DNA of 64,000 bases from the NCBI GenBank assembly GCA_002707025.1, contig PALG01000020.1, forward strand, positions 62,001 through 126,000, written 5' to 3'. The stretch is from Flavobacteriaceae bacterium (lineage in GTDB: Bacteria > Bacteroidota > Bacteroidia > Flavobacteriales > Flavobacteriaceae). This document shows, in pieces, positions 1-8,609 of the stretch. The position numbers and the translations under genes were made by a program. Position 1 is the first letter of the stretch; every line of letters starts with the position of its first letter. Below the pieces are notes generated by a model. The model was not told the DNA's origin. It did not search any database and saw only the letters and a list, made by a program, of their open reading frames with translations.

Positions 1-1027
1 TGCCGATGTTGTAGTTTTTCAAAGTATCTACGATACGGTTTTTGTATTCTTCTAACTCCTCTTGGTTAATAGTAATACCTTGGCCGCTCGTATAATCTTT
101 TAAAAGTTCTATGGAAGGGAATTTATAATTGCTTAGTTCCAGTTTTGGGTCGAATTCCCCGAAATCGGCTACCAGTTTTTTGCTTAAATCTTCTTCTATT
201 TCTTCCTCTTCTTCTGTGGTTTCAATTTCCATGGCAACCTCGGTTTCGTCTTCCGTGGTTTTTAAAGTAGGGGTAATTTCAGAAGGTGTTTCAATGGGGT
301 CTTTGGTTTTTTCTGAAGGGATCTTTTCTTCCGATGCTGAAAAATCAACTTCGTTTGTTTGTTCTTCTGAGCTTTCTGAAGCAACCTTGGTAGCTACTAG
401 GGGGGTCTCTTCCGAAGCAAAGTCTTCCTGAATTTCCTTTCGGGTCTTTTTAAGTTTGGCGGCCACTTTGTCGGGTGTCATTTTAAGTCGGACGACCAAG
501 TAAACAATAGCTAAGAACGTCATCAATAAAATGGTCCCAGCCAATCCTATATAGTCTTGAAGCACATCATTGATTTCAAAACCAACGACGCCGCTCCAAA
601 GGGATTCTCCTTCCGTAAAGAACCCGAAGAACACTGCGAGCCATACCATTACCAGGAGGCCCCAAAACCAAAACCGGAGCAACTGTTTTTTGGCAAAATC
701 GAAAAAATAATAAACACCACTTAGCAATACCAATGTGCCAAAAATAAAAGCGGCCAACCCAAAGCCTTTGTAAACAAAAAAGTGCCCAATATTACTACCG
801 AATTTACTAAGCCAGTTTTGGGTTTCCACGTTACGGTTTAAGTCCCCCACCACACTTTGATCTGCCTGCCAATTGAACAGATAGGAAACAAAAGAAATAA
901 GCAAGGCAAGTCCGAACAACATCAAAAAACTTCCTAAAATGATTTTTTGTTGTTTGTTGAGTGAGAAAGAAAGCCTTTCCTTTAGGGTCTTGGATTGGGA
1001 AGTGGTCTTTTTCTTTTTTTTGGCCAT
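1..1027 (-). CDS. ftsK: DNA translocase FtsK, N-terminal part (cut by the window edge)
   Basis: Septal DNA pump that moves chromosome ends to the dif site during division. The reading frame opens at the ATG at 1025-1027 with a lysine-rich start (MAKKKKK) and stays open to the left edge, giving 342 codons. Four hydrophobic segments lie within about residues 25-180, as in the FtsK membrane domain. An acidic linker rich in Glu, Thr and Ser follows, and then a segment ending in KNRIVDTLKNYNIG, which matches the entry to the FtsK motor (alpha domain). The Walker motor and gamma domain are outside the window. The order ftsK / dgkA / tpx is common in Flavobacteriia. Confidence 0.9.
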   Translation of the reverse strand, partial: MAKKKKKTTSQSKTLKERLSFSLNKQQKIILGSFLMLFGLALLISFVSYLFNWQADQSVVGDLNRNVETQNWLSKFGSNIGHFFVYKGFGLAAFIFGTLVLLSGVYYFFDFAKKQLLRFWFWGLLVMVWLAVFFGFFTEGESLWSGVVGFEINDVLQDYIGLAGTILLMTFLAIVYLVVRLKMTPDKVAAKLKKTRKEIQEDFASEETPLVATKVASESSEEQTNEVDFSASEEKIPSEKTKDPIETPSEITPTLKTTEDETEVAMEIETTEEEEEIEEDLSKKLVADFGEFDPKLELSNYKFPSIELLKDYTSGQGITINQEELEEYKNRIVDTLKNYNIG

Positions 1028-1105
1028 TTAAAAGTGGTTGCTTTTCACAAAAATACAAATATAGAACGGGACTTATGAAATAAAATTTTTTAAGGCATGC
1101 AAAGC

Positions 1106-1465
1106 TTAGAATTTGGGAATATAAATTATACAGCCTATCACAATGGCCGCTACAGCTGCAAAGAATACGGCTCCGGCCGCTACATCTTTAATGTAGCCAA
1201 TCTTATTGTGAAAATCGGGGTGTACGAAATTGGCAATTTCTTCAGCGGCCGTATTGAGCCCTTCGATGCTCAAGACGAGGCCAATTGCAAGTATTTGAAA
1301 AATCCATTCAGTTGTAGAAATTTCAAAGTAGAAACCTGCAAAGGTCATGAAAATTGAAATAGCTACCTGTACTTGAATGCTGGCTTCATTTTTAAGGAGC
1401 ATCCAAGCACCTTTAAAGGCATATTTAAAACCAAGTATTCTTTTGCCAAGAAAGGTTTTCCACAT
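1106..1465 (-). CDS. Diacylglycerol kinase family protein (DgkA/undecaprenol kinase type)
   Basis: Small integral membrane lipid kinase of 119 residues. In Gram-positive relatives the family phosphorylates undecaprenol, in proteobacteria diacylglycerol; the substrate here is not resolved. The conserved core is visible: NEAS near residue 26, then ESI-type SIEGLNTAAEEI (Glu-rich catalytic helix) and KIGYIKDVAAGAV near the C-terminus. Three hydrophobic helices. It starts inside the stop of the upstream tpx gene (TAATG, one shared base), so the two are translationally coupled, and it precedes ftsK by 78 bases on the same strand. Confidence 0.88.
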   Translation of the reverse strand: MWKTFLGKRILGFKYAFKGAWMLLKNEASIQVQVAISIFMTFAGFYFEISTTEWIFQILAIGLVLSIEGLNTAAEEIANFVHPDFHNKIGYIKDVAAGAVFFAAVAAIVIGCIIYIPKF

Positions 1466-1965
1466 TACTTTAAGGCATTAAGTGCAGCCTCATAATCGGG
1501 TTCTTGCCCTATTTCAGGTACCTGTTCGGTGTAGAGTACGGTATTGTTTTCATCGAGCACTACAATAGCTCTTGAGTGAAGTCCTTGAAAAGCACTTCGG
1601 GTGATTTCAACGCCATAATCCTTTCCAAATTGACCCGTTCTGAAATCACTTAGCATTTCGACCTGATCAATACCTTCGGCCCCACAAAACTGGTCTTGGG
1701 CAAAGGGAAGATCCCTCGAGATGCACAATACTTTTACATTTTTAAGTTTCGCTGCTTTTTCATTGAATTTCCTTACAGATGTAGCGCAAACACCAGTATT
1801 GACGCTAGGAAAAATATTCAGTAACTTTTTGGTAGCTCCATAGTCTTCCAAGGTTTTGTTGGTTAAATCTTTGGTGACCAAATTAAACTCGGTGCCTTTG
1901 GACCCAACTTTTGGTAAAGAACCTATGGTTTCAGCGGGATTACCTCCCAATGTAATCTTAGCCAT
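1465..1965 (-). CDS. tpx: Thiol peroxidase (Tpx, atypical 2-Cys peroxiredoxin)
   Basis: Reduces hydroperoxides with thioredoxin as electron donor. At 166 residues it has the usual family length. The peroxidatic cysteine is Cys60 in PSVNTGVCATS and the resolving cysteine is Cys94 in DQFCGAEG. The family motif is usually SVDTGVC, so Asn57 in place of Asp is a small departure. The C-terminal PEIGQEPDYEAAL is typical. The gene is followed by, and overlaps by one base, the DgkA-type kinase. A second, unrelated peroxiredoxin lies just upstream on the same strand behind its own terminator. Confidence 0.93.
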   Translation of the reverse strand: MAKITLGGNPAETIGSLPKVGSKGTEFNLVTKDLTNKTLEDYGATKKLLNIFPSVNTGVCATSVRKFNEKAAKLKNVKVLCISRDLPFAQDQFCGAEGIDQVEMLSDFRTGQFGKDYGVEITRSAFQGLHSRAIVVLDENNTVLYTEQVPEIGQEPDYEAALNALK

Positions 1966-2011
1966 ATCATTTTTTTTAGTGAATAAATATAACCTTAATT
2001 TCTTCGGAAAA

Positions 2012-2044
2012 AAACAAAACCCTTCAGTTTTTGAAGGGCTTTTC
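2012..2044. terminator. Rho-independent terminator after the peroxiredoxin gene
   Basis: Perfect 7-bp stem CCCTTCA (2020-2026) / TGAAGGG (2032-2038) with a 5-base loop. T-runs lie on both flanks, so it can act on either strand. It sits 20 bases beyond the stop of the leftward peroxiredoxin gene and before tpx. Confidence 0.8.
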
Positions 2045-2063
2045 TTCTTCAGAAAGGTAAATT

Positions 2064-2708
2064 TTAGTTTACGTGCTGACTTAAATACTCGGACACACCA
2101 TCCCTATCTGCATTCATGGCAGTAGCACCTTCTTGCCAGTTGGCTGGGCATACTTCCCCAAATTTCTGTACATGTGAATACGCATCAATCAATCGGATAA
2201 ATTCGGATACGTTTCTGCCTACGGGCATGTGGTTGATGCTCTCATGGAAAACCATGCCTTCTTCATCGATTAAATAAGTAGCTCTATATGTGACATTGTC
2301 ACCATCCATGACAACCGTTTCCAGTTCGTCATCAAAACGCTCGTTGGTGGCATCTAAAATCCCCAAGGTACTTGCTAGATTTCGGTTGGTGTCTGCTACC
2401 AAAGGATAGGTAACGCCTTCAATTCCCCCATGGTTTTTTGAGGTATTGAGCCATGCAAAATGCACTTCAGCAGTATCACAGGAAGCCCCAATAACAAGGG
2501 TGTTCCTTTTCTCGAATTCCGCTACTGCATTTTGAAAGGCATGTAGCTCGGTAGGGCATACAAATGTAAAATCTTTTGGATACCAAAAAAGAATCACTTT
2601 TTTCTGTTCTTTCTGCGCTTTTTCCAGAATGTTGATAGATTGGGTTACCCCCGTTTTGTCAATTACATTTACAGATAAATTTGGAAATTTTTTTCCTACG
2701 AATGCCAT
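2064..2708 (-). CDS. Typical 2-Cys peroxiredoxin (AhpC/Prx1 family)
   Basis: Peroxide-reducing enzyme of 214 residues. The peroxidatic site is PKDFTFVCPTE with Cys51, and the resolving cysteine is in EVCPANW near residue 188, so this is a typical 2-Cys enzyme acting as a dimer or decamer. HVN at the C-terminus ends the protein soon after, without the long YF tail of sensitive eukaryotic forms. No AhpF reductase gene is nearby, so thioredoxin is the likely donor (inference). It is monocistronic: promoter at 2748-2778 and terminator at 2012-2044. Confidence 0.9.
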   Translation of the reverse strand: MAFVGKKFPNLSVNVIDKTGVTQSINILEKAQKEQKKVILFWYPKDFTFVCPTELHAFQNAVAEFEKRNTLVIGASCDTAEVHFAWLNTSKNHGGIEGVTYPLVADTNRNLASTLGILDATNERFDDELETVVMDGDNVTYRATYLIDEEGMVFHESINHMPVGRNVSEFIRLIDAYSHVQKFGEVCPANWQEGATAMNADRDGVSEYLSQHVN

Positions 2709-2747
2709 AGTTTGAATTTTATAATTTTAGGTTCCATTTTGAAGCGG

Positions 2748-2778
2748 CAAAATTACAAATTCATCTTGGGTTTTAAAA
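2748..2778 (-). promoter_or_regulatory. Bacteroidetes-type promoter for the peroxiredoxin gene
   Basis: Read on the minus strand, TAATTTTG (2755 to 2748) is an exact match to the Bacteroidetes -7 element TAnnTTTG. A T-run (TTTT, 2778-2775) lies 19 bases upstream where the -33 TTTG box belongs. The predicted start is about 30 bases before the ATG at 2708. Confidence 0.5.
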
Positions 2779-2797
2779 TGACAAACGTTCTTTTTTT

Positions 2798-4291
2798 CTA
2801 GCTTTTTGCAGCAGTAGTAAGTTGCCTTATTTTAATTCTGAAAGCCGCATAAAGCAAAGTAGTGAATGGGCTTAACCAATTAAAGATCGCATACCCGGCA
2901 TAGGAAAAAGTATCCACTCCCAAAACACCTGCTTGGTAAGCTCCGCAAGTATTCCATGGGATTAGTACTGATGTTACCGTACCACTATCCTCTAAGGTTC
3001 GGGAAAGATTTTCTGGGGCCAATCCTTTTTGTTTATAGGCTTTGGCATACATTTTCCCAGGTACTACAATGGCTAGGTATTGATCGCTCGCCGTTACATT
3101 AAGTGCCAAGCAACTTAACACGGTACTGGCAAAAAGTCCAAAAGTGGTATGAAACAAAGAAAGCAAGGCTCGGCTAATCCTAGATAGGGCACCAATAGCA
3201 TCCATGACCCCACCAAACACCATGGCACAAATAATAAGCCAAATGGTACCCAACATGCCATACATACCTCCCGAAGAAAATAAATCGTTTAAAGATTCAT
3301 TGTCTGTGGGAATAGCAGTGTCTACTGTTATGGCATTCATAATTCCCTTGTATCCCGAAATAAAATTTAATTGTTCACTTCCTCCAAGCATGGCTACAAT
3401 ACTGGGTTGAAAAATTAAAGCAGCTACTCCGCCCAAGAGGGTACCCACTAACAATGCAATAAGGGGAGGCGTCTTTTTGATGATCATGAAAATTACCAGA
3501 ACCGGTACTATAAACAACCAAGGACTAATGGTAAAGGAACTTCGAATGGAAGCAAGTAACCCTTCCGTATTGGCAGCACCTTCCGGTTCTATGGTGAATC
3601 CCATAACCGTAAAGAAAATTAACGTGACAACATAAGTAGGGACTGTTGTAAATGTCATGTATCGAATATGGGTAAAAAGATCTGTTCCCGCCATGGCCGG
3701 AGCAAGGTTTGTTGTATCACTTAAAGGAGAAAGCTTATCACCAAAATAAGCCCCCGAAATTACAGCCCCTGCAGTCATTCCTAAGGGAATTCCCAGAGCT
3801 CCTGCGATACCGATTAAGGCAATTCCTACGGTAGCTGAAGTTGTCCAGCTACTTCCCGTAGCAATTGAGATAATGGAACATATAACCACTGTAGATACCA
3901 GAAAAATGGTAGGATTTAAAATAAGCATCCCATAATAAATCATGGTAGGTATGATGCCACTTACGAGCCATGTTCCTGCTAAGGAACCCACCATCAATAA
4001 AATAAGGATGGCTCCGGTAGTCGATTTTACATTTTCGGCAACTTCATCTACCATCTGGCTAAATTTCACTTTATTGAAATGTCCTACAATTGCTGCTACA
4101 GCGGCTCCTAGCAATAGAATAAACTGATTGCTCCCACTTAGGGCGTCATCTCCAAAAACATAGAATACATTGAAAAAAAGCATCAAGACCAAGGCAAAAA
4201 CAGGAATAAGGGCTTCCCATATATTCAATTCTTTATTTTCTACGATAGGTTCATCCTGTGGTTCTTTTGGCTTAATGTCCTGACTTTGCAT
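2798..4291 (-). CDS. nhaC: NhaC family Na+/H+ antiporter
   Basis: Polytopic inner-membrane antiporter of 497 residues with about eleven hydrophobic helices, expected to export sodium in exchange for protons. The family signature GDKLSPLSDTTNLAP is present near residue 190. A second diagnostic region, near residue 430, is DSGTVTSVLIPWNTCGAYQ. The N-terminus is a charged cytoplasmic stretch (about 24 residues) before the first helix. It stands alone on the minus strand, upstream of the peroxiredoxin and separated from it by 89 bases. A sodium antiporter fits a marine lifestyle, though this is only suggestive. Confidence 0.92.
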   Translation of the reverse strand: MQSQDIKPKEPQDEPIVENKELNIWEALIPVFALVLMLFFNVFYVFGDDALSGSNQFILLLGAAVAAIVGHFNKVKFSQMVDEVAENVKSTTGAILILLMVGSLAGTWLVSGIIPTMIYYGMLILNPTIFLVSTVVICSIISIATGSSWTTSATVGIALIGIAGALGIPLGMTAGAVISGAYFGDKLSPLSDTTNLAPAMAGTDLFTHIRYMTFTTVPTYVVTLIFFTVMGFTIEPEGAANTEGLLASIRSSFTISPWLFIVPVLVIFMIIKKTPPLIALLVGTLLGGVAALIFQPSIVAMLGGSEQLNFISGYKGIMNAITVDTAIPTDNESLNDLFSSGGMYGMLGTIWLIICAMVFGGVMDAIGALSRISRALLSLFHTTFGLFASTVLSCLALNVTASDQYLAIVVPGKMYAKAYKQKGLAPENLSRTLEDSGTVTSVLIPWNTCGAYQAGVLGVDTFSYAGYAIFNWLSPFTTLLYAAFRIKIRQLTTAAKS

Positions 4292-4492
4292 AAGGGTTGG
4301 TTTTTAAGAAGTGTAATGTTACGATTTTGTAAAATGTTGTGCAAATATGCCCGAGACCTTTAAAATCATTTTTAAATTACTGAATGAGACACTTTGCTGT
4401 AAGATTTAGATTACAAAAGTGTATTTCATCGAATTTATTGGCAATTTAAGCGAAAAATATAGCCTTTATGTAGGAAGAACTCTCTAGATTCT

Positions 4493-4500
4493 TACATTTG
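4493..4500 (+). promoter_or_regulatory. -7 promoter element of the head-repeat protein gene
   Basis: TACATTTG matches TAnnTTTG exactly and lies 18 bases before the ATG at 4519. No good TTTG box is found at the right distance upstream. The element overlaps a TTG at 4498, which argues against that codon as the start. Confidence 0.45.
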
Positions 4501-4518
4501 CCCGCAAATCCCCAAGCT

Positions 4519-6003
4519 ATGAAACTCCCCGCAGTTATTAATATTTTAATGTTATTACCTCTTGTTGCATTTTCTCAAGTAGGTATTAATACCACCAATC
4601 CAGATCCTTCTAGTATTTTAGATTTAAATGCTTCCGATAAAGGATTACTTGTACCGCGTATTGCGCTTAGCGGAACTACCGATAATTCCACCATTGTTAA
4701 TCCAGTGGAAAGTTTGTTGGTTTACAATACAGCAAGTACTGGAGGTGTTACCCCAGGTTTTTACTATTGGACAGGAACCGAATGGACTACCTTGTCAACC
4801 AATGGTGGTGGTTCAGGTTCAGGTAGTGAGGATCCAAAAAAATGGGATACCGAAGGTAATGAGCTTACTGGTTCCGAGTTTATAGGAAGTACAAATTACA
4901 ATGATCTTCAATTTAGGGTAAACAATAATCAAGTTGCAAACTTTGACCCTAATGGCGGATTGACAATAGGATTAGGCGCTTCTGCTAACGATAACAATGC
5001 TATTGCCATTGGTACAGGTGCGAATGCAAGTACAAACAATGAAGCTACAGCGATTGGACCAAGTGCTTCTGCTACGGCATTCCGTTCTACTGCATTGGGG
5101 TATCAAGCCAATGCTACTTCAAATAATGCTACTTTGGCTTTGGGGTACAATGCTACAGCATCAGGATTTCAGTCTACTGCCATAGGATATAATGCACAGG
5201 CAACCACCAATAACAATAGTTTGGCTATAGGGTCTGGTAGTACGGCAACAGGATTGAATAGTACTGCCTTGGGTGCTACAGCTTCCTCCAGCGGTCAAAA
5301 TGCCATGGCGATTGGTTACGGAGCTACCGCCACTAATGCCAATACGATCGTTCTTGGAAATAATATTTATGATGTGTCCGATTGGAATGCTACCAAAGTT
5401 GGAATAGGAGTTTCTAATCCTTCGGAAAAATTAGAGGTTAGAGGAAACATTAAAGTTACAAGTGGAACCCTAAAACTGGAAAGTGGGACTATTAAAATTG
5501 CCGATGGTACCCAAGGAGAAGGAAAAGTATTAACTTCAGATGCACAAGGAAATGCTACTTGGACCGATGCTTCAAGTATAGGTGGAGCCCCTGTTATGGC
5601 TGAAACAAGTGCCAGTTCTTCTGCTAACTTATCTCAATGGAGCCCTATCAATTTTGGGAATGTTTCCATTGCAGAAGGGGTGAACGTAAACTCTAACCAT
5701 ATCCAAATACTTACTTCTGGAACTTACCGAATCACCTATGCGGTTTCTGTTCATAAATCAGGAGGGGGTGATGGAAACGTAAAATTCTTCCTTACCAATG
5801 GCTGGGGTTCTTCCAACAAGATTAATGGAACTACTTCCTATATCTTTATGGGAAATGGAGATCGGGTTACCGCCACTGCTACTAAATACGTACAGTTGGA
5901 TGCTAGCGACCAAATTTATGTCTTTACAGATACTTCCAGTTCAAACATCAGCACCTTAACCGATGGTACTTATTTGAATGTAGAACTGATTAGAGCTGAC
6001 TAA
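4519..6003 (+). CDS. Secreted protein with YadA-like head repeats and a C-terminal beta-sandwich-like domain
   Basis: The start is placed at ATG 4519, giving 494 residues. It opens directly into a signal peptide (MKLPAVINILMLLPLVAFSQ), whereas a TTG at 4498 would add seven residues and overlap the promoter. The mature protein begins with VGINTTNP, a module shared with the protein at 10103-11278. Residues about 145-280 contain roughly ten degenerate 14-residue repeats of the type (T/L)AIG-x-A-x-A-x-(G/T), the beta-roll of trimeric autotransporter heads. A short NPSEKLEVRGNIKV segment links to a C-terminal region of about 150 residues resembling a C1q/TNF-like sandwich. There is no YadA membrane anchor and no obvious type IX sorting domain. 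Function unknown; adhesin-like surface protein is an inference. Confidence 0.75.
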   Translation: MKLPAVINILMLLPLVAFSQVGINTTNPDPSSILDLNASDKGLLVPRIALSGTTDNSTIVNPVESLLVYNTASTGGVTPGFYYWTGTEWTTLSTNGGGSGSGSEDPKKWDTEGNELTGSEFIGSTNYNDLQFRVNNNQVANFDPNGGLTIGLGASANDNNAIAIGTGANASTNNEATAIGPSASATAFRSTALGYQANATSNNATLALGYNATASGFQSTAIGYNAQATTNNNSLAIGSGSTATGLNSTALGATASSSGQNAMAIGYGATATNANTIVLGNNIYDVSDWNATKVGIGVSNPSEKLEVRGNIKVTSGTLKLESGTIKIADGTQGEGKVLTSDAQGNATWTDASSIGGAPVMAETSASSSANLSQWSPINFGNVSIAEGVNVNSNHIQILTSGTYRITYAVSVHKSGGGDGNVKFFLTNGWGSSNKINGTTSYIFMGNGDRVTATATKYVQLDASDQIYVFTDTSSSNISTLTDGTYLNVELIRAD

Positions 6004-6032
6004 AAAAAAGCCCCTGGATAGGGGCTTTTTTT
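6003..6032. terminator. Bidirectional terminator between convergent genes
   Basis: Stem AGCCCC (6009-6014) / GGGGCT (6021-6026) with a 6-base loop, flanked by an A-run and a T-run. It serves the rightward head-repeat gene and overlaps the end of the leftward PLP enzyme gene. Confidence 0.85.
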
Positions 6033-7230
6033 ATAGGACTCCGGTTTCTTCCATGCACTGTTTCATCATTTGGAAAGTGCGCTCTATGTCATTGTCCAAA
6101 CCAATACTAAAACGGATCAGCCCGTCGGTCAAGCCCATTTCTTCTTGTTCCTCCTCTGGTATCTCGGATGAAGTTGAGGTTCCTGGCGCACTAAACAAGG
6201 TTTTGTAAAAGCCTAAACTCACGGCCAAATAGCCCAGGTTTCTTTCCTGCATCAATTCCATAAGTTCGTTCGCTTTGTCCAAACTTCCTACATCAATGGT
6301 TAACATACCTCCGAAACCATATTGCTCGTTCATCATACTTTTGAACAATTCATGGCTTGGGTGTGATTTCAATCCGGGATATACGGTTTTTAATCCGAGG
6401 CCTTCAAACTTTTCAGCAAGGTACAGGGCATTTAAGCTATGCTGCTTCATTCGAATATGAAGGGTTCTTAGGTTTTTCAGAATGGAGGCAGCACGAAGAC
6501 TGTCCATGGAAGGTCCCAAGAGCATACTGGCCCCATCATTTACATTCCGTAGGTTATCGATAAGCTCCCGACTTCCGCAGGTAACGCCGCCCATGGTATC
6601 GCTACTTCCGTTGATAAACTTGGTAAGACTGTGTAAAACCACATCGGCCCCTAGTTTTGCAGGGGAAATACTTAAAGGGGAGAAGGTATTGTCCACCAAT
6701 AGTTTCAAACCGTGTTTTTTGGCAAGCTTTGCCAATCCTTCGATATCGGCTACCTCCAAAAGTGGATTGCTTACGCTTTCGCAGTAAAGTACTTTGGTAT
6801 TCGGCTGAATAGCCGCTTCTACCACGTCTAGTTTGGTAATGTCCACAAAGGAAGTCTCCATACCGAACTTAGGTGCAAAATTTTTCAGAAACGCATACGT
6901 ACCTCCATATATAGTACGGCTGGAAACAATATGATCGCCAGCGTTACAAAACTGCATCAGGGTAGGGGTGATGGCCCCCATTCCTGTGGCCGAAACGTGA
7001 GCGGTTTCCGTACCTTCCATAGCAGCGAGCGCTTCTCCTAGGTACAAACAAGAAGGAGAGCTGTGCCTGGAATATAAGTAACACCCTTCGGCATTGCCTT
7101 CAAAGGTATCGAACATGGTTTTTGCAGAGAGAAAGGTATACGTTGAAGAATCGGAAATAGAAGGGTTTACCCCTCCAAATTCCCCAAAATACTGTAGGTC
7201 TTGAATTTTATCGGCCGGATTGAATTTCAT
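6031..7230 (-). CDS. Cys/Met metabolism PLP-dependent enzyme (methionine gamma-lyase-like)
   Basis: Trans-sulfuration family enzyme of 399 residues. The PLP lysine is Lys204 in HSLTKFINGSSD, and phosphate contacts come from the neighbouring-subunit motif YLYSR near residues 51-55. Methionine gamma-lyases normally have YGCT at the active-site tyrosine. Here it is YGGT (residues 108-111), as in cystathionine gamma-lyase and synthase, so the exact reaction is uncertain. The divergent neighbour is an Lrp/AsnC regulator, an arrangement fitting amino-acid-responsive control of sulfur amino acid breakdown (inference). The C-terminus EETGVL ends at the shared terminator. Confidence 0.85.
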   Translation of the reverse strand: MKFNPADKIQDLQYFGEFGGVNPSISDSSTYTFLSAKTMFDTFEGNAEGCYLYSRHSSPSCLYLGEALAAMEGTETAHVSATGMGAITPTLMQFCNAGDHIVSSRTIYGGTYAFLKNFAPKFGMETSFVDITKLDVVEAAIQPNTKVLYCESVSNPLLEVADIEGLAKLAKKHGLKLLVDNTFSPLSISPAKLGADVVLHSLTKFINGSSDTMGGVTCGSRELIDNLRNVNDGASMLLGPSMDSLRAASILKNLRTLHIRMKQHSLNALYLAEKFEGLGLKTVYPGLKSHPSHELFKSMMNEQYGFGGMLTIDVGSLDKANELMELMQERNLGYLAVSLGFYKTLFSAPGTSTSSEIPEEEQEEMGLTDGLIRFSIGLDNDIERTFQMMKQCMEETGVL

Positions 7231-7384
7231 GTTTATAATTTTATTTCTTCAAAATTAATAACACATAGATAATATATCAATATTAAAATTATAAATTAGA
7301 TTTATTTACTGTTTATTTTAATTTGTAAAGAAATAAAATCATAATTTTACTATAAATTTTAATTATTTCAGAAAAAATTTCAGA
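7231..7384. promoter_or_regulatory. Divergent AT-rich control region between gamma-lyase and Lrp genes
   Basis: The 154 bases between the two start codons are almost all A and T, with several near-palindromes such as AAAATTATAAATT near 7294 and AAAATCATAATTTT near 7335. Lrp/AsnC proteins favour flexible AT-rich sites, so binding by the adjacent regulator is plausible. No site can be singled out. Confidence 0.4.
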
Positions 7385-7846
7385 ATGACTTTAGACGCCA
7401 CAGATAAAGCCCTGCTCAACTTGCTTCAACAAGATTGCAAACAAACGAATAAGCAACTATCCCTTCAGTTAAACTTATCGGTTACGGCAGTTTACGAACG
7501 TATCAAAAAACTGGAGCGGGAAGGGGTGATCCAAAAATATGTGACACTGCTCAACAAAGAGAAAGTAAACTTGAGTTTAGTGGTTTTTTGTCAAATAAAA
7601 TTGGTGCAACATGCCAAAGAATATTTAACCAAGTTCGAAAACGAAGTTACACAACTGGAAGAAGTCTTGGAGTGCTTTCATGTAAGCGGAGAGTATGACT
7701 ACCTGCTGAAAGTGATTGTGAGGGACATGGAGCATTTCCGTACCTTTATGGTAACCAAACTTACTACCTTACAGCATATTGGTAGCACCCAAAGTTCGTT
7801 TGTCATTAATGAAGTAAAGAATACGACCCAAATTTCGGTATCATGA
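7385..7846 (+). CDS. Lrp/AsnC family transcriptional regulator
   Basis: DNA-binding regulator of 153 residues. An N-terminal winged helix-turn-helix (about residues 5-50, with LSVTAVYERIKKLEREGVI) is followed by an RAM/AsnC ligand domain (about 65-145) containing the typical VLECFHVSGEYDYLLKV strand. It is divergent from the PLP gamma-lyase and probably controls it in response to an amino acid. The stop overlaps the next gene by four bases (ATGA), so the CPBP protein downstream is coupled to it. Confidence 0.9.
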   Translation: MTLDATDKALLNLLQQDCKQTNKQLSLQLNLSVTAVYERIKKLEREGVIQKYVTLLNKEKVNLSLVVFCQIKLVQHAKEYLTKFENEVTQLEEVLECFHVSGEYDYLLKVIVRDMEHFRTFMVTKLTTLQHIGSTQSSFVINEVKNTTQISVS

Positions 7847-8481
7847 AAAGTACTGCCTACAAGCTTATAGAGTTATTTCTGTTATTTGTTTTATTTCCCA
7901 TTACATTGGCGCTGCCTTACGCCATTGGGCTCAAGATGGGCTTGGGGATTTTAGGGTTTGTGTACATTTTGTGGGTTATGGCCCGGGTAGAAAACATCCG
8001 TTTTCAAATTCCGAAACAATTACCCTGGAGAACCTTTTGGAAACGAACCCTTATCATTTTTTTGATCATAGCTTTGTTAACTATACTGTTCGTTTGGTGG
8101 CAAGCTCCGCAGCATTTATTTTACGTGCCTTTTCAGCATCCTTTGCTGTTTTTCTTCATCTTGTTTTTTTACAGTATATTGTCTGTGTGGCCGCAGGAAA
8201 TTCTTTACCGGACCTTCTTTTTTAAACGGTATGGGGTTTTCTTTAATTCAACATACCTCCTTGTTTTCGTGAATGCCACCCTTTTCTCTTTAGCGCATTT
8301 ATTTTTCAGGAATACGCTGGTAATTGTGCTCACTTTTTTGGGTGGAATACTTTTCGGACTCACTTTTCTGAAATACAAATCGACCACCCTAGTGACTATC
8401 GAACATGCCATTTACGGAAATTGGCTCTTTACCGTTGGGATGGGACAGATGCTAGGCTTTCCAGGCATGGAAACCAGCTGA
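7843..8481 (+). CDS. CPBP family intramembrane protein (CAAX protease-like)
   Basis: Polytopic membrane protein of 212 residues with about six helices. The family's first motif, usually EExxxR, appears as QEILYR followed by FFFKRYG. A later HLFF (first His motif) and LTFLGGILFGLTFLKYKS plus EHAIYGNW (second motif) complete the CPBP signature. The first Glu of the pair is Gln here, so proteolytic activity is not assured. It is translationally coupled to the Lrp regulator upstream. Role unknown. Confidence 0.75.
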   Translation: MKSTAYKLIELFLLFVLFPITLALPYAIGLKMGLGILGFVYILWVMARVENIRFQIPKQLPWRTFWKRTLIIFLIIALLTILFVWWQAPQHLFYVPFQHPLLFFFILFFYSILSVWPQEILYRTFFFKRYGVFFNSTYLLVFVNATLFSLAHLFFRNTLVIVLTFLGGILFGLTFLKYKSTTLVTIEHAIYGNWLFTVGMGQMLGFPGMETS

Positions 8482-8552
8482 AACATCATTTTTTATGAAA
8501 ACTAGTCTTGCTGAAGAAACGGAAGGTTCTTTCAACTTTGCGACTTCGAAAC

Positions 8553-8583
8553 TTTGAAACTCCTAAACACTGTCGTAACTTTG
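8553..8583 (+). promoter_or_regulatory. Textbook Bacteroidetes promoter for lpdA
   Basis: TTTG (8553-8556), a 19-base spacer and TAACTTTG (8576-8583) match the consensus TTTG-N19-TAnnTTTG perfectly. Transcription would begin about 20 bases before the ATG at 8610. This also rules against the upstream in-frame ATT/ATG-like starts. Confidence 0.85.
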
Positions 8584-8609
8584 CTCTTCTAAAATCTAAA
8601 ACCTTTTAT

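Noticed and set aside
129-431. 100-codon Ser-rich rightward frame
   Set aside because: Shadow of the acidic Glu/Ser linker of FtsK read on the other strand.
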